From the NCBI RefSeq assembly GCF_014200395.1, contig NZ_JACHBS010000001.1:806001-870000 (forward strand): 64,000 nt of DNA, read 5' to 3'. The position numbers and the translations under genes are program-made. The DNA is from Microcella frigidaquae (GTDB taxonomy: Bacteria > Actinomycetota > Actinomycetes > Actinomycetales > Microbacteriaceae). The first letter of the stretch is position 1. Every line of letters begins with the position of its first letter. The notes under the pieces were generated by a model. The model searched no databases and was not told the DNA's origin. It worked only from the letters and a program-made list of their open reading frames with translations. Of the stretch, positions 8,646 to 17,883 are shown one piece after another.

Positions 8646-8764
8646 GGCCGGTCTCGCGATCGGGGGATGCGAGGCTCGGCCCTGTGCTTCGGAGCATTCG
8701 GGTTGCTCCAAACAGTCGGTGCGCTCCGCGGGCTTCGGGTCTGCCCGCGGTTCGCTTTCCGAAC
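8630..8764 (-). ncRNA. Candidate structured small RNA or structured glgP leader
   Basis: Four consecutive inverted repeats lie here. They are 8750-8764 (GTTCG/CGAAC), 8726-8750 (8-bp stem CCGCGGGC/GCCCGCGG, 9-nt loop), 8690-8708 (GGAGCA/TGCTCC, 7-nt loop) and 8643-8684 (CAGGGCCG/CGGCCCTG with an extended inner stem). On the minus strand the two middle loops share ACCCGAA. A minus-strand promoter (TTGGTC, 18 nt, TATTCT at 8768-8773) would start transcription near 8761. The last stem is followed on that strand by TTCGTCGTT, which resembles a weak terminator. I do not recognise it as 6C RNA, SRP RNA, RNase P or tmRNA. The strand is inferred only from the promoter. Confidence 0.35.
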
Positions 8765-8767
8765 ATC

Positions 8768-8773
8768 AGAATA
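8768..8773 (-). promoter_or_regulatory. -10 box in front of the stem-loop array
   Basis: TATTCT on the reverse strand, with TTGGTC 18 nt upstream (8792-8797), is among the best promoter matches in the window. It would transcribe the stem-loop region towards glgP. Confidence 0.45.
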
Positions 8774-8880
8774 GGACGGCGGTCCGACACCGACCAAGTC
8801 TTGATGAGAATTCACGTACCCCGGCCGGGGGACATTTTGTCCGCATAAGGGAGGACACCGTCTCGGATGCCCCACCAGCG

Positions 8881-8886
8881 TAGGGT
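8881..8886 (+). promoter_or_regulatory. -10 box of glgE (leaderless)
   Basis: TAGGGT, then 6 nt, then the GTG at 8893. No separate ribosome binding site is present. Confidence 0.5.
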
Positions 8887-8892
8887 CGAAGG

Positions 8893-10911
8893 GTGGCTTC
8901 GACGCAGACCCCGCCCTTCGTCCCGCGCATCGGGCGCATCCCCATCCGCGGGCTGAGCCCGCAGCAGCCCGAGAACCGCTGGCCCAGCACCGCCTACGTC
9001 GGCGAGCTCGTGCCGTTCGCGGCCACCGTCTTCCGCGAGGGCCACGACCGCCTCGGCGCCGACCTCGTGCTCACCCTGCCCGACGGCACCGTCGCCCGGC
9101 ACGCCCTCGCCCAGCACGGCGCGGGCACCGACCGCTGGCAGACGGCGGTGCTGCTCGAGCAGGCCGGCGAGCACCGCTGGCACATCGAGGCCTACGCCGA
9201 CGACTGGGGCACCTGGCTGCACGCCGCCACCGTGAAGATCGAGGCGGGCGTCGACGTCGAGCTCATGCTCATGGAGGGCGCGCTGCTGCTGGAGCGCGCG
9301 GCGGCCTCGGCGCGCGGCACCGCCGCGACCGTGCTGGCGGATGCCCGCACCGCCCTCGGCACCACCACGCTCACCCCGGCCGCGCGCCTGGCCGTGGCGA
9401 CCGATGCCCGCGTCGTGGCCGCGCTCGCCGCGCACCCGCTGCGGAGCCTGACGACGCTCAGCGAGCAGCTCGTGCTGCGGGTGGAGCGCACCCGCGCCGG
9501 GGTCGGCAGCTGGTACGAGTTCTTCCCCCGCAGCGAGGGCGCCAAGCAGAAGAAGGACGGCTCGTGGGTGAGCGGCACCTTCGCCACCGCCGCCAAGCGC
9601 CTGCCCGCCGTGGCGGCCATGGGCTTCGACGTCGTCTACCTGCCGCCGATCCACCCGATTGGCCGCCTCAACCGCAAGGGGCCGAACAACACCCTCACCG
9701 CGGGGCCGAACGACCCCGGCAGCCCGTGGGCGATCGGGTCGAGCGAGGGCGGCCACGACGCCGTGCACCCCGACCTCGGCACCGTCGCCGACTTCGAGGC
9801 GTTCGTCGCGACGGCCGCCAAGCACGGCATCGAGGTGGCCATCGACCTCGCGCTGCAGTGCGCGCCCGATCACCCGTGGGTGCGCGAGCATCCCGAATGG
9901 TTCACGACGCTGCCCGACGGCACGATCCGCTACGCGGAGAACCCGCCGAAGAAGTACCAGGACATCTACCCGCTGAACTTCGACAACGACTACGAGGGGC
10001 TCAGCCGCGAGATCCTGCGGATCGTGCGGCTGTGGATCGACCGCGGCGTGCGCATCTTCCGCGTCGACAACCCGCACACCAAACCGCTGCACTTCTGGGA
10101 GTGGCTGCTGCACGAGGTCAACACCGAGCACCCCGACGTGGTGTTCCTCGCCGAGGCCTTCACGCGCCCGCCGATGATGCAGGCGCTCGCCGGCGCCGGG
10201 TTCCAGCAGTCGTACACGTACTTCACCTGGCGCAACACCAAGCACGAGCTCGAGGACTACCTCACCGAGCTCAGCCACGGCACGAGCGCCTTCCTGCGCC
10301 CGAACCTCTTCGTGAACACCCCCGACATCCTCACCGAGTACCTGCAGTTCGGCGGGGTGCCCGCCTACAAGGTGCGCGCGGCCATCGCCGCGACGGCCAG
10401 CCCGACCTGGGGCGTCTACAGCGGCTACGAGCTCATCGAGAACGTGGCGCGGCCGGGCAGCGAGGAGAACATCGACAACGAGAAGTACGAGTACAAGCCG
10501 CGCGACTTCGCGGCCGCGGAGAAGGCGGGCCGGTCGATCGCGCCCTACCTGACCCGGCTCAACCGCATCCGGGCCGAGCATCCGGCGCTCCGGCAGTTGC
10601 GCAACCTCGTCGTGCACCACAGCGACGACGACGCGATCCTGGTCTACTCGAAGACGCTGCCGGCGAGCGCCGTGCGCGCCGGCCGGCCCGACGGCATCAT
10701 CGTCGTCGCCAACGTCGACCCGCACGCGGCCCGCCAGACGACCGTGCACCTCGACCTGCCCGCGCTCGGCCTCCCCCTCGACACCCGGTTCGGGGTCACC
10801 GACCTCATCACCGGCGAGCGATACCAGTGGGGCCCCGACAACTACGTGCGGCTCGACGCCTTCGTCGAGCCGGCGCACATCCTGCGCATCGACTACCCGA
10901 AGGGCGTGTGA
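8893..10911 (+). CDS. glgE: Alpha-1,4-glucan:maltose-1-phosphate maltosyltransferase GlgE
   Basis: A 672-residue GH13_3 enzyme that adds maltosyl units from maltose 1-phosphate to alpha-glucan chains. The N-terminus ([13 protein letters not shown], then [21 protein letters not shown]) is typical of the family. Nucleophile Asp392 is in [10 protein letters not shown] and acid/base Glu421 in [13 protein letters not shown], close to Asp394 and Glu423 of Streptomyces coelicolor GlgE1. The [10 protein letters not shown] segment is also family-specific. The GTG at 8893 is preceded by TAGGGT at leaderless spacing. The stop overlaps the glgB start (TGATG), so the two are translationally coupled. Genes that make maltose 1-phosphate (treS-pep2, glgM, glgC) are not in the window. 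Confidence 0.96.
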   Translation: MASTQTPPFVPRIGRIPIRGLSPQQPENRWPSTAYVGELVPFAATVFREGHDRLGADLVLTLPDGTVARHALAQHGAGTDRWQTAVLLEQAGEHRWHIEAYADDWGTWLHAATVKIEAGVDVELMLMEGALLLERAAASARGTAATVLADARTALGTTTLTPAARLAVATDARVVAALAAHPLRSLTTLSEQLVLRVERTRAGVGSWYEFFPRSEGAKQKKDGSWVSGTFATAAKRLPAVAAMGFDVVYLPPIHPIGRLNRKGPNNTLTAGPNDPGSPWAIGSSEGGHDAVHPDLGTVADFEAFVATAAKHGIEVAIDLALQCAPDHPWVREHPEWFTTLPDGTIRYAENPPKKYQDIYPLNFDNDYEGLSREILRIVRLWIDRGVRIFRVDNPHTKPLHFWEWLLHEVNTEHPDVVFLAEAFTRPPMMQALAGAGFQQSYTYFTWRNTKHELEDYLTELSHGTSAFLRPNLFVNTPDILTEYLQFGGVPAYKVRAAIAATASPTWGVYSGYELIENVARPGSEENIDNEKYEYKPRDFAAAEKAGRSIAPYLTRLNRIRAEHPALRQLRNLVVHHSDDDAILVYSKTLPASAVRAGRPDGIIVVANVDPHAARQTTVHLDLPALGLPLDTRFGVTDLITGERYQWGPDNYVRLDAFVEPAHILRIDYPKGV

Positions 10912-13178
10912 TGGCCGGCAAGAAGGACGCTCCGAACAGGGCCGCTTCGACCACCGGGAGCGGCGCGACCGCCGGCCCGAGCGGCGACGCGACGTCGCGC
11001 GGCGGTGCACCGGCGGGACCTCCCCCGCTGCACCCCGATCACCGTCGGGCGCTCGTCGAGGGTCGGCATCCGCATCCGCACGACGCCCTCGGCCAGCGGC
11101 ACGTCGAGGGCGGCTGGCTGGTGCGGGTGATCCGCCCGCTCGCGGCGACCGTCACGGTGATCCGCGCCGACGGCACCGAGCACGCGCTCACGCACGACGC
11201 CGACGGCCTCTGGCACGGCCTCCTCCCCGGGGGCCTCGACGAGGGTCAGGCCTACACGGTGCGCACCACGTACGACGGCGGCCCCGACTGGCACGCCGAC
11301 GACCCGTACCGCTTCGTGCCCAGCGTCGGAGAGGTCGACCTGTACCTGTTCGCCGAGGGCCGCCACGAGCAGCTGTGGCAGGTGCTCGGCGCCCACCACC
11401 GCCCGCACGAGAGCGTCGACGGCACGAGCTTCAGCGTCTGGGCGCCGCACGCGCAGGCCGCCCGCGTCATCGGCGACTTCAACCAGTGGAACGGGGTCGG
11501 CCACGCCATGCGCCGCCTTGACGACGGAGGCGTGTGGGAGCTCTTCGTGCCCGGCCTCGGTGCCGGATCGACCTACAAGTTCGAGCTGCTCGGCCCCGAC
11601 GGCACCTGGGTGACGCGCGCCGACCCGATGGCGCGCTATACCGAGACGCCGCCCGCCACCGCGTCGGTCGTCGGCGACACCGGCTACGCCTGGGGCGACG
11701 GCGACTGGATGGCCCGCCGGGCGGCGGGCAACCCGCACGACGGCGCCATGAGCGTCTACGAGCTGCACCTCGGCTCGTGGCGGCCCGGCCTCGGGTACCG
11801 CGATCTCGCCGACCCGCTCATCGCCTACGTGACCGAGCTCGGCTTCACGCACGTGGAGTTCCTGCCGCTCGCCGAGCACCCCTACGGCCCCTCCTGGGGC
11901 TACCAGGTCACCGGCTACTACGCGCCGACCTCGCGCTTCGGGCATCCGGATGACCTCCGCTACCTGATCGACCGCCTCCACCAGGCCGGCATCGGCGTGA
12001 TCATGGACTGGGTGCCCGCGCACTTCCCGAAGGACGAGTGGGCCCTCGGCCGGTTCGACGGCCTGCCGCTCTACGAGCACGCCGACCCGCGGCGCGGCGA
12101 GCACCCCGACTGGGGAACGTACATCTTCGACCTCGGCCGGCACCAGGTGCGCAACTTCCTCGTCGCCAACGCGCTGTACTGGCTCGAGGAGTTCCACATC
12201 GACGGCCTGCGGGTCGACGCCGTCGCGAGCATGCTCTACCTCGACTACTCGCGCTCCGACGGGCAGTGGCTGCCCAACGTCCTCGGCGGGCGCGAGAACC
12301 TCGAGGCCATCGCGTTCCTGCAGGAGGTCACCGCGACCGCCTACAAGCGCGTGCCGGGCATCGTCATGATCGCCGAGGAGTCGACCTCGTGGCCGGGCGT
12401 CACGAAGCCCACGAGCGAGGGCGGGCTCGGCTTCGGCCTGAAGTGGAACATGGGCTGGATGCACGACACCCTCAGCTACATGGCCCGCAACCCCATGTGG
12501 CGCTCGCACCACCACAACGAGATCACCTTCTCGTTCCTCTACGCCTTCAGCGAGAACTTCATGCTGCCGATCAGCCACGACGAGGTCGTGCACGGCAAGG
12601 GCTCGCTGCTCGGAAAGATGCCCGGCGACCAGTGGCAGAAGCTCGCCAACGTGCGCGCCTACCTGTCGTTCATGTGGGCGCACCCCGGCAAGCAGCTGCT
12701 GTTTATGGGGCAGGAGTTCGGGCAGCCGAGCGAGTGGAGCGAGGAGCGCGGGCTCGACTGGTGGATCCTCGACCAGCCCGTGCACCGCGGCCTGCACCGC
12801 CTGGTCAGCCAGCTCAACCGCGTCTACCGCGAGACGCCGGCCCTCTGGGAGCGCGACAACGACCCCTCGGGGTTCGCCTGGCTGGAGGGCGGCGACGCGG
12901 GCAACAACGTCATCGCCTTCGAGCGCAAGGATGCCCACGGCGGGTCGCTCGTCGGTGTCTTCAACTTCAGCGGCAACCCGGTGGGCCCCTACCGCCTGCC
13001 GCTGCCGGAGGCGGGGACCTGGCGCGAGCTCATCAACACCGACGCCGAGGAGTTCGGCGGCTCGGGCGTCGGCAACTACGGCAGCGTGCAGGCCACCGAC
13101 ACCCCCTGGGGCGGGCGGCCGGCGTCGGTCGAGCTCACCCTGCCGCCGCTCGCCGGGCTGTACCTGCAGCGCGGCTGA
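10911..13178 (+). CDS. glgB: 1,4-alpha-glucan branching enzyme GlgB
   Basis: A 755-residue GH13_9 enzyme that creates alpha-1,6 branches in the chains built by GlgE. A roughly 40-residue Ala/Gly/Ser/Pro-rich N-terminal stretch precedes an N1 domain and a CBM48 domain ([20 protein letters not shown]). The barrel follows, with Asp436 in [17 protein letters not shown], Glu489 in [10 protein letters not shown] and Asp557 in [20 protein letters not shown]. The ATG overlaps the glgE TGA by one base. The in-frame reading upstream to 9564 is the glgE sequence in another phase and is not part of the protein. The low-complexity N-terminus is poorly conserved and probably disordered. Confidence 0.96.
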   Translation: MAGKKDAPNRAASTTGSGATAGPSGDATSRGGAPAGPPPLHPDHRRALVEGRHPHPHDALGQRHVEGGWLVRVIRPLAATVTVIRADGTEHALTHDADGLWHGLLPGGLDEGQAYTVRTTYDGGPDWHADDPYRFVPSVGEVDLYLFAEGRHEQLWQVLGAHHRPHESVDGTSFSVWAPHAQAARVIGDFNQWNGVGHAMRRLDDGGVWELFVPGLGAGSTYKFELLGPDGTWVTRADPMARYTETPPATASVVGDTGYAWGDGDWMARRAAGNPHDGAMSVYELHLGSWRPGLGYRDLADPLIAYVTELGFTHVEFLPLAEHPYGPSWGYQVTGYYAPTSRFGHPDDLRYLIDRLHQAGIGVIMDWVPAHFPKDEWALGRFDGLPLYEHADPRRGEHPDWGTYIFDLGRHQVRNFLVANALYWLEEFHIDGLRVDAVASMLYLDYSRSDGQWLPNVLGGRENLEAIAFLQEVTATAYKRVPGIVMIAEESTSWPGVTKPTSEGGLGFGLKWNMGWMHDTLSYMARNPMWRSHHHNEITFSFLYAFSENFMLPISHDEVVHGKGSLLGKMPGDQWQKLANVRAYLSFMWAHPGKQLLFMGQEFGQPSEWSEERGLDWWILDQPVHRGLHRLVSQLNRVYRETPALWERDNDPSGFAWLEGGDAGNNVIAFERKDAHGGSLVGVFNFSGNPVGPYRLPLPEAGTWRELINTDAEEFGGSGVGNYGSVQATDTPWGGRPASVELTLPPLAGLYLQRG

Positions 13179-13217
13179 CGCCGGTGCGCGCCGGGCTCCG
13201 CCCGCGCGGCGACCGAC

Positions 13218-14123
13218 TCAGTAGAGCAGCGCGGTGAGCGCTCGGCGTGCGGCGACCGTGCGCGGGTCCTCCGCGCCGACGATCTCGAAGTAGTCGAGCA
13301 GCCGGGTGCGGATCGCCGCGCGCCCCTCGGCCGCCTGGCCGGGGAAGACGCGGAGCAGGCGCGCGAAGGCGTCCTCCACGTGGCCCCCGGAGAGGTCGAG
13401 GTCGGCGACGGCGAGCTGCGCATCCACGTCATCGGGGCCGGCGGCGGCCGCCTGCCGGATGTCGGCGACTACCGCACCCTCGAGGCGCTGCAGCAGCTGC
13501 ACCTGGGCCAGGCCGGCGACGGCGAGCTGGTCGCGCGGGTTCTGGGCGATCGCCGTGCGGTAGGCCTGCGCGGCGGCCGCGTAGTCGCCCGCGGCGATCG
13601 CGTCGTAGGCCTCCTGGTGCAGCGGCGGCAGCGGCTCGTCCGCCGGCTCGTCAGCGGCGCCGTCGAGCGGCACCGTACCCGTGACGCCGCTCTGCGCGGC
13701 GGCCTCGAGCACCTGGTCGAGCACCCCCCGCACCTCCTGCTCGCTCGGCATACCGAGGAAGAGCGGGACCGGACGGCCGCCGATGAGCGCGACCACGGCG
13801 GGAACCTGCTGGATCTGGAACGCCTGCGCGAGCTGCGGGTTGCGATTGCCCTCGATGGTCACCAGCAGCAGCCGGCCGCCGTAGGAGATCACGAGCGGGC
13901 CGAGCGCGGGGGCGATGCCGTCGGCGTAGAACTCGACGATCACCGGAACGGTGCGCGAGAGCTCGAGGACGGCGGGGAACGACTGCTCGTCGACCTCGCG
14001 CACCACGCCGCCGGGCGCGGGAGCACCGGAGGTGGCGGGGGCCGGCTGCTGCGCGGCGCGCACGAGCCCCGAGAGGTCGACCGCGCCGCGGAGCGCGGAC
14101 GGACCGAGAGACGGATCGGACAT
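13218..14123 (-). CDS. Thioredoxin-like/TPR protein (CnoX/YbbN-like) without CXXC
   Basis: A 301-residue protein with an N-terminal thioredoxin-like domain (about residues 45-150; VREVDEQSFPAVLELSRTVPVIVEFYADG, then FQIQQVPAVVALIGGRPVPLFLG with the cis-Pro). A C-terminal alpha-helical part (about 165-300; HQEAYDAIAAGDYAAAAQAYRTAIAQNP) resembles the TPR-like half of YbbN/CnoX co-chaperones. The usual WCGPC redox motif is replaced by YADGIAPA, so no disulfide chemistry is expected and a holdase or adaptor role is more likely. It overlaps the upstream membrane-protein stop by one base (TGATG), indicating one operon. It converges on glgB. Confidence 0.82.
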   Translation of the reverse strand: MSDPSLGPSALRGAVDLSGLVRAAQQPAPATSGAPAPGGVVREVDEQSFPAVLELSRTVPVIVEFYADGIAPALGPLVISYGGRLLLVTIEGNRNPQLAQAFQIQQVPAVVALIGGRPVPLFLGMPSEQEVRGVLDQVLEAAAQSGVTGTVPLDGAADEPADEPLPPLHQEAYDAIAAGDYAAAAQAYRTAIAQNPRDQLAVAGLAQVQLLQRLEGAVVADIRQAAAAGPDDVDAQLAVADLDLSGGHVEDAFARLLRVFPGQAAEGRAAIRTRLLDYFEIVGAEDPRTVAARRALTALLY

Positions 14124-15994
14124 CAGTCGACCTCCCGAGCGGCGATGAGACCCTGCGTGTAGCCGAGCATGACGACCGGCCCCTCGATGCCGACGGCGGG
14201 CACCGAGAAGAGCACCTGGATGCCGTAGGTGGCCCGGATGCCCGTGGTGCTCTGCGAGCGGCCGGCGAGCGCGGCCACCGAGTCGGGCGCGTTCACGGCG
14301 GCCCCGGCCTCGGTCGGCCGCACGGTCTCCGATTCGAGCAGATAGGCCATGACGAGGGCACCGCCGTCGGTCGTGACGAACGAGAAGATCTCCGCCTCGC
14401 CGATCGCGTTCGAGAACGACAGGCGCGCCGAATCGGGCAGGTCGGCCTGGCGCTCCGCCTTCGCCGCCGCGCCGATCTGCGCCAGCAGCGGATCGCCCTC
14501 GGTCTGGAACAGCGGATATGACTCGCTCTCGTCGCCGTTCAGCAGCACGTCGCTGTAGGCGGCCGCGACGGCCTCCGGGGTCACGGCAAGCAGCGGGGTG
14601 TTCGGCGGCAGCAGCGGGGCACCCAGCTCAGCGGGAGCCACCTCGGGGCGCGGGGCGTCCTCCGGCAGGGTGACGGTGACCGCGTAGTGCACCTTGTACT
14701 GGCTGCGCGGGTCCTCCTGCACGAGCACCATGGCGAGCGGCGGCGCCTGGGTCTCGACGCCCTCGTCGTCGACCGTCGCGGGCGCCCGCACGATCGCGAA
14801 CACGCGCCGCGGCCAGGTGTCGCCCTCGGCCGGCAGGCGCTCGGGCAGCGCGAGCACGACTGACTCGGTCGGGAACTCGGGCAGCAGCGGGTAGTCGGAC
14901 TCGTCGTCCTTCACGGTGTAGCTGGCGGTCCGCAGCGCCAGGGCCGGGCCGGCGAGGCGCGTCTCGGCGATCGCGCTGCTGAGCTCACCGTCGGCCTGGG
15001 CGACGGTCTGCCCCACCCGAGTGATGATCCGCGAGAGCTGGTTCTCGGTGACCGCGGTCTCCGGGGTCTCGACCACGTCGGTCGGAACGGGCGTCGGAGA
15101 GCTGACGATGACCGCCGAGCCGCCCGTGCAGGCCGTCAGGAGCAGGCCGCCGATGAGAAGCGTGGGGACGAGCGCGATGCGACCGGCGGCGCGGCGCCCC
15201 TTCGGGCGGCGGCCGAGCAGGGGCCGCGCCGAGATCGGGCGGTAGCGCGACGGCTTCGGCACCTTCGGCATCTTCGGCGACTTCCGGCGCGGTCCGCGCT
15301 GGCGGCGCATGTGGATGAGCGCCCAGAGGAGCAGGAGCAGGCCGATGACGAGCGCACCGACCCCGATGAGGATCAGCACGGTCGAGAACGGCGTGCTCGA
15401 ATCCAGCGGCCAGGTGATCGAGAACGCCTGCGGTGCCGGCAGCGTGCCGTCGGAGACGATGAGCACCGCGACGTCGTCCGGCACGTTCACCGTGAAGCCG
15501 AGCGTGCCCTCGCCCTGGAAGTCGCCGTACCAGAGGTCGCCGCCGAAGGGCTCGGGCACCGTCGTCTCGGTGCCGGCGATCGTCTCGGTGACGAAGACCC
15601 CGTTCTCCGCATCCCAGGTCACGAGGTTGTGGGCCGCGTCGCCGACCCAGGCCATGACGTCGGAGGACCGCCCGTAGGCGGCGCTGATGGCCGTGGTCTC
15701 CATCGGTGCGTCAGGGTCGGCCGAGGGCGCGGGGCTCTCGCCGAGGACCGGCGTCTCGGACGGCTCCGGCTCGGGCAGCGGGGCGGCCGTGACGCCGCCC
15801 TGGACGGCGAACGTCTGCCGGCCCTCGTATGCGTTGAGCGCCTCTCCCGTGATGATGGTGACCGGCGCGGGCGACTCGATGACGAGGTCGGCCGTCACGC
15901 GGTCGGGCGGCGCCCAGACGGTGCGCTGCGCGACGCCGAGCCCGACGCCGACGACGGCGACGACGAAGAACACGATCGCGGCGATGAATCGCAC
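14123..15994 (-). CDS. Unknown membrane protein with internal lipobox-like segment
   Basis: A 623-residue protein that I do not recognise. It starts with a signal-anchor helix (residues 4-22; FIAAIVFFVVAVVGVGLGV). An extracytoplasmic part with a Pro/Ser/Glu linker follows, then a strong helix at about 202-229 (VLILIGVGALVIGLLLLLWAL). A basic cytoplasmic stretch (RRQRGPRRKSPKMPKVPKPS) leads to a third helix at 271-288 ending LLLTAC (Cys289), after which about 335 residues with beta-rich character follow. The second half looks like a separate lipoprotein fused behind a membrane protein. GTG 15994 is chosen for its GAGGAG ribosome binding site 8 nt upstream. It is coupled to the thioredoxin-like gene. 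Confidence 0.75.
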   Translation of the reverse strand: MRFIAAIVFFVVAVVGVGLGVAQRTVWAPPDRVTADLVIESPAPVTIITGEALNAYEGRQTFAVQGGVTAAPLPEPEPSETPVLGESPAPSADPDAPMETTAISAAYGRSSDVMAWVGDAAHNLVTWDAENGVFVTETIAGTETTVPEPFGGDLWYGDFQGEGTLGFTVNVPDDVAVLIVSDGTLPAPQAFSITWPLDSSTPFSTVLILIGVGALVIGLLLLLWALIHMRRQRGPRRKSPKMPKVPKPSRYRPISARPLLGRRPKGRRAAGRIALVPTLLIGGLLLTACTGGSAVIVSSPTPVPTDVVETPETAVTENQLSRIITRVGQTVAQADGELSSAIAETRLAGPALALRTASYTVKDDESDYPLLPEFPTESVVLALPERLPAEGDTWPRRVFAIVRAPATVDDEGVETQAPPLAMVLVQEDPRSQYKVHYAVTVTLPEDAPRPEVAPAELGAPLLPPNTPLLAVTPEAVAAAYSDVLLNGDESESYPLFQTEGDPLLAQIGAAAKAERQADLPDSARLSFSNAIGEAEIFSFVTTDGGALVMAYLLESETVRPTEAGAAVNAPDSVAALAGRSQSTTGIRATYGIQVLFSVPAVGIEGPVVMLGYTQGLIAAREVD

Positions 15995-16250
15995 GGGTCC
16001 ACTCCTCTCATGCTGGCGCCGCAATCCCAGGTGATCGCGGGCCCGAAACGGTGAGCATGCGGTGCGATACGTCGGCGCGGTGCGCCGAGCTCCTGCGCTC
16101 GACATCGGGCGTTTCCCGTCGGTGACGAACGGGCGTCCAGCAGAACAAAGACATTCCAGAATAGCGGATGCGGGCCCGGAGCCCGGTCGACGTGACGAGA
16201 TCGCGCACATCCGGGGCCGATCGGCCCGGAAACGCGCGCCTCGCGCCGAC

Positions 16251-16256
16251 TACACT
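16251..16256 (+). promoter_or_regulatory. -10 box of the DivIVA-type coiled-coil gene
   Basis: TACACT with a roughly 30-nt leader that contains GGGAG before the GTG at 16294. The rest of the 299-bp gap (15995-16293) shows a possible reverse TATTCT (16158-16163) for the opposite gene and nothing else I can name. Confidence 0.45.
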
Positions 16257-16293
16257 CGACACGTTCCCCCCACCGACCACCGGGAGACGGCAC

Positions 16294-17853
16294 GTGGCTG
16301 AGACTGAGTACGACTTCGGGACCGAGATGCGCGGCTACAAGCGCGAGGAGGTCGACCGGGCGCTCCAGGAGATCCGGCGCGAGCTGATCAAGTCGAACAC
16401 CGACCGGGCCGAGACCGCCAAGGAGGTCGCGCGGCTGCAGGCGGTCGTGGACGACCTACAGGCCGAGCTCGACGAGGTCGGCCGCCCCACGTACTCGGGC
16501 CTGGGGACCAAGCTCGAGCAGACCCTGCGGGTCGCCGAGGAGCAGTCGACGCGGCTCATCAGCCAGGCCGACATCGACGCCGAGCGGCTGCGGGCAGCGG
16601 CCCAGACCGAGGCGCAGCGCCTGCAGGCGGAGACCGCCGAGCGCACGCAGCGCATGGTCGACGAGGCCGCCGAGCGCTCTCGTCACCTGACCGACACCGC
16701 GGCCCGGGAGGCGGAGGGCACGATCGCCCGCGCCCGGCAGGAGGCCGACGATCTCGTGCAGGAGGCCGTGCGCGAGGCCGCCGCGATCCGCGGCGCCGTC
16801 GCCACCGAGGCGGCCGAGGCCCGCGCGACCGCGAAGCGCGAGATCGCCGCCCAGCGCGCCGAGGCCGAGCGCGAGATCGCCGAGCTGCGCGTGGTCGCCG
16901 ATCGCGAGACCGCCGATGCCCGCGAGGCCGCGGCCGCCCTCGCCCGCGAGACCGAGCTCGCCCGGGCCACCTTCGAGAGCGACGACGCCACGCGTCGCGC
17001 GCAGCTCGACGACGACATCCGCAACGCCCGCGCCGACCTCGCCGCCGAGCTCGCCGCGCAGCGCGAGACGGTGGAGAGCGAGCTGGCGCGCCGTCAGCAA
17101 GAGTGGGAGCAGGAGGAGGAGCGTCGCCGCACCGAGCTGACCGCGCTCGAGACCCGCACCCGCGCGGCGCTCGAGCAGGAGGTCGCCGATGCCCGCGCCA
17201 CGGCCGAGCGCGAGGTCGCCGAGCTGCGCGCCACCGCCGAGCGCGAGGTCGCGGAACTGCGCGCCGCCGGTGCCGCCGCCGCGGCCGAGCAGCGCACCGC
17301 GCTCGAGCGCGAGGCCGAACGCCAGCGGCGTCAGCTCGCCGATGAGGCGGAGCAGGCGCGCGCGCAGCTGCAGCACGACCAGGATGAGCACCGCGCCCGC
17401 CTCGCTCGCGAGGCCCAGCAGGCCCGGGTCGACCTCGACGTCGAACTGACCGCGCGCCGTGACGAGGCCGAGCGCGAGTACCTGTCGCGCCAGCAGGAGG
17501 CCGTCGCGCAGACGCAGCGCTACCTCGACGAGGCCACCGCGCAGCTCACCACCGCGCAGGAGCGTGCCGCCACCGTTCGCGCCGAGGCCGAGGAGCTCGA
17601 GCGCTCGACCAAGGACGCGACCGAGGCCCAGCGCGCCGCCGCCGACGCGACCGCGCGGGAGGTGCTCGAGAACGCCGAGCGGCGCGCGGCCGAGCTGCTG
17701 CGGGATGCCGAGAAGCGCACGGCGGACATGGTCGCCGACGCGGAGGAGCGTCTCGCGCGCATCCGGGTCGAGCGCGATGCCGTGGCGGGCTACTTCGAGA
17801 GCCTGCGCGGGGTACTGTCGCAGGCGGAGGCCGTAACGAGCCGGGACGAGTAG
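16294..17853 (+). CDS. Long DivIVA-domain coiled-coil protein
   Basis: A 519-residue, strongly charged protein. Residues 7-24 (YDFGTEMRGYKREEVDRALQ) match the DivIVA N-terminal signature GYxxxEVD. Nearly all the rest is predicted coiled coil, with heptad-like Ala/Glu/Arg repeats such as AEREIAELR and AEREVAELRA. This suggests a cytoskeletal or scaffolding role at poles or septa, as known for DivIVA, Scy and FilP proteins of actinobacteria. The protein is far longer than Wag31 (about 260-300 residues). GTG 16294 is chosen because it has GGGAG 9 nt upstream and begins just before the DivIVA motif; the frame is open upstream to 16168. The AI-2E transporter gene follows 30 bp later. Confidence 0.85.
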   Translation: MAETEYDFGTEMRGYKREEVDRALQEIRRELIKSNTDRAETAKEVARLQAVVDDLQAELDEVGRPTYSGLGTKLEQTLRVAEEQSTRLISQADIDAERLRAAAQTEAQRLQAETAERTQRMVDEAAERSRHLTDTAAREAEGTIARARQEADDLVQEAVREAAAIRGAVATEAAEARATAKREIAAQRAEAEREIAELRVVADRETADAREAAAALARETELARATFESDDATRRAQLDDDIRNARADLAAELAAQRETVESELARRQQEWEQEEERRRTELTALETRTRAALEQEVADARATAEREVAELRATAEREVAELRAAGAAAAAEQRTALEREAERQRRQLADEAEQARAQLQHDQDEHRARLAREAQQARVDLDVELTARRDEAEREYLSRQQEAVAQTQRYLDEATAQLTTAQERAATVRAEAEELERSTKDATEAQRAAADATAREVLENAERRAAELLRDAEKRTADMVADAEERLARIRVERDAVAGYFESLRGVLSQAEAVTSRDE

Positions 17854-17883
17854 GTCCCCCGCGCGGCCGGGAGAGGGCATCCG

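Larger units (their letters stand above)
8511..8892. other. 382-bp intergenic region between divergent glgP and glgE
   Basis: No convincing protein gene is seen here. In order from glgP it holds a -10 box (8559-8564), a GGAACCGGTTCC palindrome (8585-8596), a tandem 16-mer (8613-8645), four successive stem-loops (8643-8764), a second minus-strand promoter (8768-8797) and the leaderless glgE promoter (8881-8886). It is one of the least coding-like and most structured stretches of the window. Confidence 0.8.

Noticed and set aside
8630..8764. Assignment of the stem-loop array to the actinobacterial 6C RNA
   Set aside because: The loops contain at most five successive C residues and the paired-hairpin layout differs.
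8615..8875. 86-codon minus-strand frame in the glgP-glgE gap
   Set aside because: The region consists of stem-loops and promoters, the peptide has no pattern, and no ribosome binding site is present.
8812..11010. 732-codon open frame antisense to glgE
   Set aside because: High-GC DNA gives long antisense frames. The translation is His/Arg/Val-rich without domains, while the plus strand has full GlgE motifs.
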